Assembly (NCBI GenBank): GCA_014058105.1
Contig: JACGCM010002194.1
Coordinates: 1-64,000, forward strand
Reading direction: 5' to 3'
Source of the DNA: Kingdonia uniflora
Lineage: Eukaryota > Streptophyta > Magnoliopsida > Ranunculales > Circaeasteraceae
Length of the DNA: 64,000 bases
Below, one piece after another: positions 1 through 10,088 of the stretch. The first letter of the stretch is position 1. Each line of letters starts with the position of its first letter. The position numbers and the translations under genes are program-made. Under the pieces are notes generated by a model, which saw only the letters and a program-made list of their open reading frames with translations, searched no databases and was not told where the DNA came from.

Positions 1-637
1 TAGCTATGGTCATGCATAGGACCAAAAGAATGCGAATATGCAATATTCAGGGATAAAGAGAAAGTAATTACTCAACTAAGCTATACAATCAACACTAAGG
101 CTACATTAGGTGGAGCTTCTTCTAGCCTTGGCTAAGAAGATTAGCTATATTCCCTTTGATCATTGCCATACTATTATTACTACGATAAAAGTAAAAGGCA
201 AGAAAATGAGAATTAGAAGAACTTTATTGCTTATTGAACCTTGATATTTACACTCACCAAGATGCCCTCTCATGGGAAGGATTCCCCTTCTATTTAGAGT
301 ATAGAAAAGGTTACTAAATATCATCATTAATATAAATCCCCTAAACAATGCCTAAAATCATGAATAGTATTATAACTCTTGTGAATAGAATCTATATATA
401 ATTCTCTTCAATGGGATTCCATGCATGGGCCTTTGGTTCACAACTTCAAATGAGAATCATTGTTCGAGTGCATCACCCTTATTTTTCGCTAAAAATCGGA
501 AAAAATGTACGACATGTTATCATGCGACCAATTTCTGTAAATGCAAACAAAAAAACTATTAGTGTCGTATTTATTTAATAAATGACTAGGTAGATATAAA
601 TTTAGGAGTTGTACACTTAAATATTACGTATCTATCA
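1..637 (-). repeat. 3' LTR of the Athila-like element, truncated by the window
   Basis: Aligns along its length with 5400-6039, with scattered substitutions. It ends in CA at 637, followed directly by the polypurine-tract complement. The first 480 bases of the LTR lie outside the window. Confidence 0.85.
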
Positions 638-655
638 AATACCCCCAAACTTATA
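638..655 (-). other. Polypurine tract of the Athila-like element
   Basis: On the minus strand the bases just before the 3' LTR read AAGTTTGGGGGTATT, a purine-rich run in the place where plus-strand priming occurs. A very similar tract follows the LTR that ends at 63535. Confidence 0.7.
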
Positions 656-734
656 TTTTGCTAGTCCTCGATAAAAGTAAGCAAAAAACTATTTTTGCAT
701 GTCACGCAGTTGTATTTAGCGTATGCAACAAGCC

Positions 735-795
735 ATTAACCCCCCGGTTTAGCCTAGTGGACGAGTGTTGTCTCATGAGGGTTTGTAGGGACTAG
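735..795 (+). other. tRNA/SINE-like segment inside the Athila-like interior
   Basis: The stretch GTTTAGCCTAGTGGACGAG fits a Pol III A-box (TRGYnnARnnG). About 35 bases on, GGGACTAGACCC resembles a decayed B-box. The same segment occurs at about 63640-63700 in the related element. It does not fold into a complete tRNA by eye, so a fossil SINE or tRNA-derived piece is the most that can be claimed. Confidence 0.3.
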
Positions 796-799
796 ACCC

Positions 800-2042
800 A
801 CAAAAGTCAATAATGACATTTTAATAAATTCTTGAATACATATGATACATTTCCTGTGAACTTATCCTTACATAGTTGTGACAAAAATATACCAATGAAA
901 AATTTTAAACTTGTTATTTTTTAAAGTATACAAAAGAATATTTTAAGCTTATCCAAAACTAGAGGTACTACCTCAAGATTAGAAAGAGATTTAAGTATTT
1001 TGCATTAGCTATATTTGAGTGTACAATGAAAATAGTCTTATCGCCTAATACGTTGTCTAGAATAATTTACTCAGTTTTTGGTAGTCTAGTTATTACTGAA
1101 ATAAATTCAACGGTCAGTTCGACAAGTGCCTTACTCAATTCGTCTTCATAGAATTTTACTTTTTTCTTTTCCTTTGCAAGCCTTTTCTTATTGAGTACAT
1201 TTTTCTCAGTGAAGCCTCCGTTACAAGGAGTTTTCGGTCGACAATCCTCGCCAGTCAGCTAAGGTTGTCACGGCGTGGTGCCCCATTGTGACCTAGACTC
1301 AGGATTCTCACAAGTTACATTTTCTTGTGCTTTTTCACATAGTTCATGGTCAAAATCGAAATTTATGATAATTTTGCCTCTTTTAGCTCTTAATCATGCG
1401 AGTAACCTTGCAGTGTGAAAGTTTTTAGAACACATTTGGCTTATTATTTATTCTTAGGAATGAACTTATTCTTAGGCAGTTGTCTCCATTGTAGCAAACT
1501 ATTCCTAAAATAAATGTAAATTTTCCTTATATTGAGCAAAAATCTATTGAATGTATTAATTGCAAAACTACAGTGATGTGCACGTTTTCAAAATATGCCA
1601 AGTTAACTTGAATTAGTCGCTAATAAAAAGATAATAAATCTATGTTAAGATATTCCAAAATATTTTAGTGTATACTTGGTACAATTTCAAAATTTAGGTT
1701 TTTCCATAATATTTATGTCAAGGTAAAATCAGTTTAAGTGTTTGGAAAATCGTCAAAAATATATCAAAAATTGTCAAAGTGGCATTATTTCACTTTTCTT
1801 CAAAAAACATTTAAAGAAATGTTTTCCTACCTCGAAACTTAAATGAAACATTGCCCTCAATGTTTGAGAGCATATTAAAAATGGAGGAATAAAAACAGAA
1901 ATTTCTCACCTGAATCTGTCATGGGTTGGCTCCTAAGAAGTGCTAATTTACTGTCTTCAGCCAGACGAATGCACCCCTATACTTAATGATTTACAATGGT
2001 ACTATAGGGGTACAAAGTATAATAAGTGATGAACTATCCAGG
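800..2042. other. Athila-like interior, no recognisable gene
   Basis: AT-rich sequence between the polypurine tract and the first ORF remnant. Its first 300 bases are clearly homologous to 63700-64000. No ORF, RNA or repeat array is recognised in the rest. Confidence 0.6.
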
Positions 2043-3013
2043 TTACAAGTTCTCCTTAAATAATCGAGGAACACCAAAATTATCGTTATCCTTGAATAAC
2101 CATATAATAGAAAAATTGTGGTTCTCCTCATCTGCACCTAATTGTGCTAATGCAATCATGATACATAAAAATAACTCAGAGTCTAATCCCTCAGGATAAA
2201 GATTTTCCTTATTTAATTTATAGGGAATCTTACTTTGAGATATTTTACAAGGTATAACCCCATATGCAAAAAAAATTATCTTGATATTCATCATTTCCAA
2301 AAAGTTACTTGAACCATTAAAGTGATGTCGATCGGGTGGTTGTGGGTCAGGCTCAAGTTTGTATGACTCAGCTGTAGGTGAAAATGCTTGCACTATTTTA
2401 AGAATTATGGGGTCATCCCAGTTCTTGAAATAATTCAGACATTGATCAATAGAGTAGGTACAACTAGAGTTATTGCATAACAAATCCGTAAATTCATTAG
2501 CAATTATGCTATCCCCAAGTGGCTTGTGAAATGGAGATGTAGGCCGAAGTATAGGTGTGGTTGGTAAAGAGTAACCAAAACAAAATCAACCCCCAATAAT
2601 AGAAATATATCCCGTAAAAAAGAATCATCCACCCACTGGTTTTCAATATTGTAATTTGTGTCAGGTGGACGCAGCTCAAGGCAATGCTGATGTGACTCAT
2701 AAGGAGTCTGAAACGGAAAGGGCAAGTTGAAAACATCTCCAACAGGTTCAGCAATTTCTAATTTCTTGACTTTGGTACAGATATCATCATCTACAAATTC
2801 CTAGTATGTTACCCTATAATGAGACGGTGATTCCATATGTTCATATTTTATCTCGTCATCATCATCGTCAGAAAAATCATTAGAGGAGAGGGAAAAATAT
2901 TCAGTCTCGGTCATAGTTTCCTCAAAAGAATTTATTGGATTGACAAATGAAATGATGGAGGGTGAAATCGATGGTTGAATATTGAGGGCTTCTTCAAGAT
3001 CTTCTTGTGACAT
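2043..3013 (-). pseudogene. Uncharacterised ORF remnants downstream of gag
   Basis: Two open stretches on the minus strand (3013-2801 and 2483-2043), with a third overlapping open frame between them, look like one broken coding region. The upper part is acidic, with a run of five Asp residues near codon 50. The lower part contains a segment GADEENHNFSIIWLF. I recognise no domain. The region follows the gag remnant in the same direction, so it could be a gag extension or a lineage-specific ORF. Several stops and frame changes make a functional product unlikely. Confidence 0.35.
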
Positions 3014-3049
3014 AGGATCGTCGACCTTAAAATGTTAATCGTCTAAATT

Positions 3050-3560
3050 TGTCTCGCAATATGGTATCCATTTACCCCACGGAAAAAGCATTCCTTGATT
3101 GCGCTTGAATTTATCCATTTCAAAATCACAAGGGGATTGAACTTCGGATTATTCTTCATCATTGCTTTAAAGGTTTTCATGCTCTATTTCACTCTTCGTA
3201 GTTAACAACTGAGTTATCTGAGTCTCAAATCTAGAGATTGATTGGTTAGTAGAATTTTGATTCACCAAAGTCTATTGTTAAAATGGATCATTTGTTGCTG
3301 AAATTACAACGCTTGTTTTTGGCTTTCCATTGATTTATGCATAAAGAGGGCAAGGGTACCTTCAAAAGATGGTTTAGGTAGAGCAGGTTGGAACTGATTG
3401 GATGATTAGACGGACTGATGGGCCTACATATAAGAATAAGATTGGAAAGGTTCCACTTATTGAGAATTTTGGTGATCCCATAATTGAAAATGATTTTGAG
3501 ATTGTTGCAGGAATTCAAATTGTGTGCTTTATGGATTCCAATGCTCAAAATGGGAAGTAA
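3050..3560 (-). pseudogene. Athila-type gag C-terminal remnant
   Basis: Reading the minus strand through several stops gives a Pro/Gln-rich stretch with PSFEGTLALFMHKSMESQ. A frame change later comes NQSISRFETQITQL. This order (a helical F-x-x-FM segment, then a short coiled coil of the type 'NQ-I-x-x-LE-x-Q-x-x-QL') is how the end of plant Athila gag proteins looks. Frame changes and at least five stops make it non-functional. It is the only retroviral-type coding trace in this element. Confidence 0.5.
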
Positions 3561-4200
3561 TAATTAGGTCTCCCCTACATCTATGTTCAAAATGGGTAGG
3601 ATGGCAAAAGTCTTTGGTTCCTATACACCCCTGCGTCACTATGCTAGTACCAGCTTAAAGTAGATGTTCAGTCCTCACGCCCGAGCAAGTCGCCTTATCA
3701 TACGTCAGCACTCGAAACGGTGACGTCGTAAACCTACAACCAGTATTTCACGGTGCTATGTTGGGGCCGTATCCTATGAACCCATGTTTGTACCCCGGTC
3801 TGGTATACCTATCCGTTGGGTGATGAAATCCCACGGGAATCTTGCTACTCTTTTTTATTAACTGTTATTTTGTGGTCCGTTACGTTCAATTTTTGTGTGA
3901 TACGAATTTCTTCTTATCCCTAATGGGTGGTCCCACATGTTAGAGAGCTATTCGGGCGATGAAATCCCGCAATTCTATAATAGTTTTTTACCTTTACTAT
4001 TGTTGGAATGAAAAAGAATATTAAACACAACAATAGGTCAATCTAACCACAACAAATTTTTTATTAGTGCAGCGTGTATTTGCACAGTCCACACGACTTT
4101 ATATGTCCTCATGCCGGGGTTGAGCAGATATGTACCCCTTCTGGATGTCAAGTTTTAAGAAGTACCAACCTACGGGAAGTGTTTCCCGGTGTAGCTGTGG
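3560..4200. other. Non-coding interior segment
   Basis: GC content is locally higher than in the surrounding AT-rich interior, for example at 3640-3850. No ORF, RNA or element end is recognisable. It may be a small insertion, because the base composition differs from both flanks. Confidence 0.3.
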
Positions 4201-4201
4201 C

Positions 4202-4254
4202 CGCCCCTTCACTTAGGGGGCGAAAGAAGGAAGTACCCCTTCACTTAGGGGGCA
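4202..4254. repeat. Duplicated 19-bp palindromic motif
   Basis: GCCCCTTCACTTAGGGGGC-like units occur twice, at about 4202-4220 and 4235-4253. Each has GCCCC/GGGGC arms that can pair across a 9-base centre. Confidence 0.75.
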
Positions 4255-4814
4255 CCTGAAAGATGGATTTGATGATGGTTTTAGCTTTGTGTATTGTCCG
4301 TCTCGTTTCCAACTTTGTGACTATCCTACAAAACAAGATAAAAAAGATTAGTGAATTTGCAGCAACAATATTAATTAAATTTCCAAGTTTATTGTAGCCT
4401 ATGGTGTCCTGATTTTCAAATACGCATATCTTTCTGCTCGTTTGAGAGAGAACATTAAATAATATCAATTTAGAAAGATAATTCATAAAGGAAAAATATT
4501 TAAGAAGGATGATTTCTAGAATTTAGCATTCCTAAGGCCCAAAAGAAGTAATTAATGAACAGCGGTGTCCTTTACTAAGATTATTTTTACCGTTGTTTCA
4601 AAAGACTGTAACTCACAAAAGACTAAACAGAAAAATATGATATAAAGCAATTCAGAAAGGGTTTTGAATTATCTAAAACTTTTGTAGCAAACCTATTTCC
4701 CAACTATGAAGAATAGATCATCAAAAACGGTAAAACATTCAGAGACAGACTTCACAACTACTGTAGCGCCAAAGGAGTTTGAGCCAATCACTCAATCACC
4801 ATATTTTCGGATCC

Positions 4815-4837
4815 AAAAAAAAAAAAAAAAAAAAAAA
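4815..4837. repeat. Poly(A) tract
   Basis: An uninterrupted run of A follows GGATCC, about 60 bases from the primer site. On the element's own strand it is a T tract in the leader. Confidence 0.9.
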
Positions 4838-4896
4838 CAAGAAAGAAAAATTGGCTTAAAATAAAACAACTTAAAAATAAAATGCAACTTTGCAAG

Positions 4897-4914
4897 TCCC
4901 CGGCAACGGTGCCA
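4897..4914 (-). other. Primer binding site, tRNA-Asp type
   Basis: The plus strand reads TCCCCGGCAACGGTGCCA, matching the plant tRNA-Asp 3' end including CCA at 17 of 18 positions. The minus strand would thus prime from tRNA-Asp, as known for Athila-group elements. It lies six bases from the 5' LTR. Confidence 0.85.
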
Positions 4915-4920
4915 AAAGCT

Positions 4921-6039
4921 TGATCGATTTATAAACCGACGTCTTAAAAGACCCGCAAGCGCACGGTGTACCGTTGAGTTCAAAGGAAAGCGGGGTCGTA
5001 TCCTAAGAGACTTGTGGTGCGAATTATACTTCGAACTATTAGTTTTATCCAATAACAACGAGTTTTGTGTAAGTTTTGAAATAAAAAGAAGAACGAAACA
5101 AATTACAAGATAAATTGGTGTGGAAACCAAGACATCGATTCCATTCCACCCTTTGTAACTGTTAGATAACATAAATAATTAAAGTAAATTACGAGTTCCC
5201 GTATCGCATATCATTGGTCGAGCATATGCAATACATAAAAAAATACAAGAGATTTAGTAATTGGGAACTACCCATAGACCAACTTACTCAACCATGGTCC
5301 GGTTGATAAGTATGGATTATGTTATTTTCTCCATGTTCATAACCTATCTTGTTATGGTCTAACAAGATAGTTACATAGATTCATTATTCCTCTTAATCCT
5401 AGCTATGGTCAAGCATAGGACGAAAGAATACGAATATACAATATTCTAGGATAAAGAGAAAGTAATTACTCCAACTAAGCTACACAATCTACACTAAAGA
5501 TACATTGGGCGGAGCTTCTTCTAGCCTTGGCTAAGAAGATTAGCTACTCATCCCTTTGATCATTGCCATTATATTATTACTACGATAAAAGTAAAAGACA
5601 AGAAAAAGAGAAGAACAAGAACTTTATTGCTTATTGAACCTAGATATTTACACTCTCCAAAATTCCCTCTCATGGGTGGGATTCCCCTCCTATTTATATA
5701 ATATAGGAATGGTTACTAAATATCATCATTAATATAAAATCCCCTAAACAATGCCTAAAATCCTGCATAGATATTATAACTCATGAGAATAGTATCTATA
5801 TTTAATTCTCTTCAATTGGCTTCCATGCATGGGCCTTTGGTTGACAACTTCAAATGAGAATCATTGTTGGAGTGCATCACCCTTGTTCTTTGTTAAAAAC
5901 CAGAAAAATACGAATTGTTTATCACGTGACCAATTTCTGTAAATACAAACGAAAATACTATTAGTGTCATATTTATTTAATAAATGACTAGCTAGATATA
6001 AATTTAGGAGTTGTACACGTAAATATTACGTGTCTATCA
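4921..6039 (-). repeat. 5' LTR of the Athila-like element
   Basis: On the minus strand it begins TGATAGACAC and ends AAATCGATCA, giving TG...CA termini. It is 1119 bp long. The segment near the primer site (GCAAGCGCACGGTGTACCG, then GGTCGTATCC) is the R/U5-type sequence common to many plant Athila-group LTRs. Similarity to the left copy starts at 5400 only because the window cuts that copy. Confidence 0.85.
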
Positions 6040-6079
6040 GTAGACATCTGAGAAAGATCTGAAGTAGACATCTGAGAAA
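6040..6079. repeat. Pair of 16-bp direct repeats at the LTR border
   Basis: GTAGACATCTGAGAAA occurs at 6040-6055 and 6064-6079, starting at the first base outside the LTR. The spacing is 24 bp. Confidence 0.9.
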
Positions 6080-6654
6080 AAGCTCATTTACATAACTCCT
6101 AAAACTTAGAAATTTTAAGCTAAACCGTCTTCGAAAAGTCTACCAAAATAAAATTCAAAATTAGATTCAACTTAAAAGCTTTAGACAACAAACCATGGAT
6201 TCACAAAGTGAACTTATAATTAATATACTCCAGTTTCCAGCTTAAATCATGAGGTTCCTCAAAGGGAACATAATAATAACTTCTGCTCACAAGGAATTGG
6301 AGATTAAGCTTGTAAATTATTTAGCTGAATTGGTCTCAGGCACACAGCTAATCAAACCCCAAATCTTCAAATTCAAAGAAAATAAGAGTGCGGCCTTCAT
6401 GACATCTTGCCTTCATATACGAAAATAGATGTGCTACTCACATCTCTGTAGTACAATTTAATCAGAACACTATGAGAGCATTTGCTTTATCATTGCCTTT
6501 CTTTTCTTCTCATATTGTTATTCGCTTCCAACAATGCTGTCGAAGAATTCTCTTCTAAAGCAAACAGAGGCAAAAAAGAAGATTGATGTTGTTGCAGAAG
6601 GCGTTGTGAACTACCAGAGCTAGCTTGCTCAAACTATGAAACATGGTCTTTAAC
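6080..6654. other. Intergenic sequence, no gene recognised
   Basis: AT-rich sequence with no long ORF. On the minus strand, a pyrimidine-rich stretch ending in TTTAG near 6560 could be a splice acceptor of a divergent transcript, but no protein family is recognisable. Confidence 0.4.
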
Positions 6655-6766
6655 ATCTAGAACCTATAAAGCATCCCACACCTAGATTTTCATAGTTTCT
6701 TTTCAACCCTTTAGAATTGAGAAATAGGGCTTGGAGCCGGAGGCCGAGAGGGAAAGGGCGAGTCAT
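6655..6766 (-). CDS. Possible divergent first exon (hypothetical)
   Basis: An ATG at 6766 on the minus strand opens MTRPFPLGLRLQALFLNSKG and runs about 36 codons to a stop, with a possible splice donor (CTAG|GTGTGG) after about 28 codons. A telo-box AAACCCTAA lies four bases upstream of this ATG. The head-to-head arrangement with the exonuclease gene, 360 bp apart, would make the space between them a shared promoter. The peptide matches no family I know. It may equally be chance. Confidence 0.2.
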
Positions 6767-6769
6767 GGT

Positions 6770-7022
6770 TTAGGGTTTGATAAAATATGTCAGGGGTATT
6801 TTGGTACTTTACAATACTACAAACCCTCTCCTTCGGCCCAAACGGCTATAAATTGTTTGGCTAAATGTCACCACTGTTCAGTGAGCCCTAAAACTTAAAT
6901 TTACATTTATTGGTCCAACAAGAAACAGCTTGGGTTATTAGAGACAGCCCCTCTACACTTAAATGGAGAAGATTTTCTCTCCTTTTTCGTGCCTTGTAAA
7001 CCCTAAAACTCTACTATATATG
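6770..7022 (+). promoter_or_regulatory. Promoter region of the WRN-type exonuclease gene
   Basis: Plant promoter motifs cluster here: telo-box TTAGGGTTT (6770-6778), site-II-like GGCCCA (6835-6840), TATAAAT (6847-6853), inverted CCAAT box ATTGG (6909-6913), telo-box AAACCCTAA (6998-7006) and a TATA element CTATATATG (7014-7022). The last lies 105 nt upstream of the ATG, which suits a short leader. Telo-box plus site II is the known pairing in plant genes expressed in dividing cells; its meaning here is inferred. Confidence 0.55.
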
Positions 7023-7126
7023 TGTTGCGTCTATGGTCTCTCCAACATATAGAAATACTATTCTTTCCCCAAGCACAATCACAGAGCAAAACATTTTTCT
7101 CTTGAGCTTTTCCTCTATCAAAAATT

Positions 7127-7717
7127 ATGTCTATCACCATCATCAAAGATCTCAAATACTCATTCGATGCTCAGCAATCCTACATTGTCGATGTTTTCAA
7201 CAAGAAGATACAAACTCTTGCGACCCATTGCCAGGAGGAGGTGGACGCATGGATCTCCCATGTCCTTCAAGTCAACCACATGAGAAAACACGAGCTGATT
7301 GTTGGTTTTGACACAGAGTTTCATCTGGTTAAACCATATCCGGCTGTTTTATTACAGTTCTGTGTTGGTAGAGACTGTCTTCTTTTTCAACTATGTCACT
7401 CACCCAATGTTCCTCAGTCCCTTGTGGATTTCTTTAAAACCCCGGAATTCACGTTTGTTGGGGTTGAAATCCAGCAAGACATTAAAAAGCTTCGTGACTG
7501 GAATATAAGCGTGGGGCATGGTGTTGATGCTAGGGATGTGGCTGCTGAGAAGATGGATCTTAAAAATATTAAGAATATGGGGTTGAAGCGTTTGGCATGG
7601 GAGGTGCTCAAATTACAGATTGATAAACCGAGAGAGGTTACGATGAGCGAGTGGTATTTAAAGAATCTCACGTATGACCAGGTGCAATATACATTTTCAT
7701 TCGAGCTTGGCATTTGA
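7127..7717 (+). CDS. WRN-type 3'-5' exonuclease domain protein lacking the motif III aspartate
   Basis: An uninterrupted 196-codon ORF, the usual size of the intron-less single-domain plant relatives of the Werner-syndrome exonuclease (DEDDy, RNase H fold). Family members degrade DNA 3' to 5'. Motif I is VGFDTEF (Asp and Glu, residues about 60-66), motif II is FVGVEIQQDIKKL (Asp near residue 114), and the conserved GLKRLAWEVL and KPREVTMSEW blocks follow. Motif III should read about VQYACLDAFVSFE; here it is VQYTFSFELGI then stop. About five residues, including the last catalytic Asp, are gone in frame, while the Tyr remains. Known chemistry predicts little or no nuclease activity. The start was chosen for its AAAAATTATGTC context and standard N-terminus. 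It may be a recent pseudogene or a non-catalytic paralogue. Confidence 0.85.
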   Translation: MSITIIKDLKYSFDAQQSYIVDVFNKKIQTLATHCQEEVDAWISHVLQVNHMRKHELIVGFDTEFHLVKPYPAVLLQFCVGRDCLLFQLCHSPNVPQSLVDFFKTPEFTFVGVEIQQDIKKLRDWNISVGHGVDARDVAAEKMDLKNIKNMGLKRLAWEVLKLQIDKPREVTMSEWYLKNLTYDQVQYTFSFELGI

Positions 7718-8253
7718 GAAGCCGAAGTTCTGAATTATTTTGCAAATTTGTTGTTTTTGATTCATTTTACTTAATTCTTTGTCTTTGGCTCTAATATAAA
7801 ATCTAATACTATTTGCAGAGGGGAAACTAAAGGAAGAATCACTCTTTACAAAATCTCATTCCTAGTGTCCATTAATTTGATGGCCGAACATGGTATAAGT
7901 ATAACCATTTACCCCACATGCCATATTTGAGTACCCAGGGATCTGATACTTTCAATGGCACAAGCATAGAGAAATGTTCACTACCCCCTAGTGGCCACTG
8001 GGAACTGTCGTCCCATCCATGCAGTTAATTTGTATAGAGTGAGAGACCAGCCAGTGCACTCAGGTTGACGACCCCTTTGAGAGTTATCACGACGATTGGA
8101 TTACTCATTTTTACAGCTATTCTTCGAATGATCACCAGGGAAAGTTAATATAGTACTGATGTTTTTATTTTCTAATTTCCACCAAGGGTGTGTTGAGAAA
8201 GCTACCTCATTTTGTTGACATAAATTTTTCAACATTTACTTAATATATATATA
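7718..8253. other. 3' flank of the exonuclease gene, no gene seen
   Basis: AT-rich sequence after the stop. CTATTTGCAG|AG at about 7812-7822 looks like a splice acceptor and could belong to a 3' UTR intron. No other coding region is recognised. Confidence 0.4.
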
Positions 8254-8278
8254 CTAGTACTACCCGTGGCTTGCCACG
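8254..8278 (-). other. Helitron 3' terminus (hairpin plus CTAG)
   Basis: Perfect six-base-pair stem with a two-base loop (8265-8278), a seven-base spacer, then CTAG at 8254-8257. About 55 bases here are nearly identical to 11791-11845, which shows the same structure. Confidence 0.7.
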
Positions 8279-8299
8279 ACGATTACGTCGACGTGCCTT

Positions 8300-9342
8300 C
8301 GGCGCTATCTATCTAACCGATATGTTACAAAGGTTATCCTTCGGCGCCCCCCAAACATGACTTGAGAATACCCAATGAGGGAGAGTACCTAAGTGACGGC
8401 AACAACGTCAACTGTAATATATGGTTGCCCATTGGACGTCGTTACTTTTGGTTTCATATTTGTTGAATTAACCTCAAATGCACGACACTAAGGTATACTT
8501 CTGGTCTCATATTTTCCGCAACACATAATAGAATTCGATACTACTTCTTGTCACAACTATGGTGCTACATTTCATAGTTTGACATCGCATGATTTTACTG
8601 CCATTCTTAGCCCAAAATCTTCCACTCGGCACCCTAATACCCATGCCTCCCTCATATATTGACCTTCTAATATATATTAAGCTCTTAGCAGAGGTGGTTA
8701 TTCCTGCTTTTTTGCAGCTTAACATTTTCATCATGTAAGTAAGCTTATCCTTCTTTAAGCAACTCAACATATTCAAGATGTAGATTCCCTTAAGCTTATC
8801 CCATTCGAATCTTTTTCCTTTTGCACTTCAATGCTCTTTCAAGCCAAAGGTTTTCCTGAGTATCAATAAGTTGATATGCCTTGCATTATTGTCGGGGTAC
8901 CTGCGTCTTCTCGAGCCCTCACACCAATCACAAAATGCTTACATTATAAACCCTAACACCTCAAGGACTTGGCATTTGAGTAACAACCATCATTATTAAC
9001 CTTATTTGTAGAAGTTCTACATTGATCTATGACTATCTTATTATCCTCCATAAATGTTTACAAAGTACCAGATAAGCACCCCTTCATTAATGGCTACAAA
9101 TTAGCATTTTTCGCATAACCTCTTCGCCTAATATTCCATGACCATAACAATCCATGACCATAAGAATTCGAAAGGGTAACTAAATGAATATATCATGCTG
9201 GAAACAAAAAGCATTTCATGCTACATATAGGATGGTGACCAAAAGATTAGTAAGGATTAATGTGTCGACAGACTCACAAAGTGGCTTGAATCAAAAAGAT
9301 CTCTAGATGATTTCTACCAGGTAAATACCCTCTTTATCAACT
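8300..9342. other. Helitron interior, no gene recognised
   Basis: No coding region is recognisable on either strand. The open stretch on the minus strand at 8776-8507 has no family resemblance and unexceptional composition. Confidence 0.4.
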
Positions 9343-10088
9343 ATGACTTCTTTAGATCTTCTCCGTCATTTTGGTGTTATAACTTCTAGAGTGAAAATAC
9401 GGGAAACTTGGAAAAAAACGTATAAGTTGGTGGATAGAAAAAATTCATGCAAAGAGACTATCGTAAATCTTTTCAGGACCTGGATTAAGTCCATCTCATT
9501 ATTGTTGCTGGGAACTGCTATTTTATTCTTACTTGCAGAACCCCTAATAGATTCTGTTCAAAAAATTTCCAAGGCAACAAATACCTCCCTTCTTAATCTC
9601 CTTTATTCTAATTCTTCTTGGAACTAAATTTAGAGAGGCATCATCAACAATTAAGTCTGTTGGTCATAAGATGCGTCGAATTACTTCTTTGGCATTTTCT
9701 GAGGTTTGTACCTTTCATTTGCAATTTATGCACGATCTTTAGATGAAACTATGAAATTTATATAGCAATCTATGATTTGTTTTTTCTGTTAACTGCTAAA
9801 CCTTTTTAGATGGGCTTACTTAATGGAAGTTCTGGTGCTAGATCTATGGTGGGGTCTTCATGAACAACATGCTTGGGCTGACAACCCTCTTATCATTGGT
9901 TTATGTATGAATTAACATGGGATTTCTCAGCTAAAGTAACTATTATTATCATTTGTATTGTAATGGGAAGTGGGAACTCTAGCTAGATTCTACTCCAAAT
10001 TCCCTCTCTAGACGTGTATCATAGTATATCTTTTCTACCCACTCTCTTTGGTAGGTGTTGGTTTATGTTTTTGAGTGGTCATAACATT
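9343..10088 (+). pseudogene. NCL: NCL-type sodium/calcium exchanger pseudogene, C-terminal part
   Basis: The open part reads RETWKKTYKLVDRKN, then SWIK-type and AEPLIDSVQ segments, the start of the second exchanger domain in plant EF-hand NCL proteins. A frame change near 9590 is followed by GTKFREASSTIKSV and RRITSLAFSE. GAG|GTTTGT then opens an intron (9704-9841), and the next exon starts IYGGVFMNN, all in NCL order. Later, FPL-stop-TCIIVYLFYPLSL keeps the last membrane helices but has TAG where Trp is expected. Two or more frame changes and stops kill the gene. The intron is retained, so the copy is DNA-level, not a retrocopy. The EF hands and first exchanger domain are missing. Confidence 0.75.

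Larger units (their letters stand above)
1..6039 (-). mobile_element. Non-autonomous Athila-like LTR retrotransposon (left end outside window)
   Basis: Positions 1-637 and 5400-6039 are the same sequence in direct orientation and end identically at TCTATCA, so they are the two LTRs. A primer site matching the tRNA-Asp 3' end on the minus strand abuts the right LTR, and a purine tract on the minus strand abuts the left LTR. The element therefore reads right to left. The interior is only about 4.3 kb and shows a short gag remnant but no protease, reverse transcriptase or integrase, so it would depend on enzymes from another element. The primer type and gag remnant suggest Athila. The TSD cannot be tested because the left end is cut off. 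Confidence 0.8.

Noticed and set aside
735..795. Functional tRNA gene
   Set aside because: No acceptor or anticodon stem pairing and a poor B-box; kept only as a tRNA-like segment.
4897..4914. tRNA-Asp gene
   Set aside because: Only the 3' 18 bases match; it is a primer binding site on the opposite strand, not a gene.
7414..7713. 99-codon minus-strand ORF
   Set aside because: Exact complement of the exonuclease gene, no own promoter or family.
8507..8776. 89-codon minus-strand ORF inside the Helitron
   Set aside because: No similarity to Rep, helicase or RPA and no other support; likely chance.
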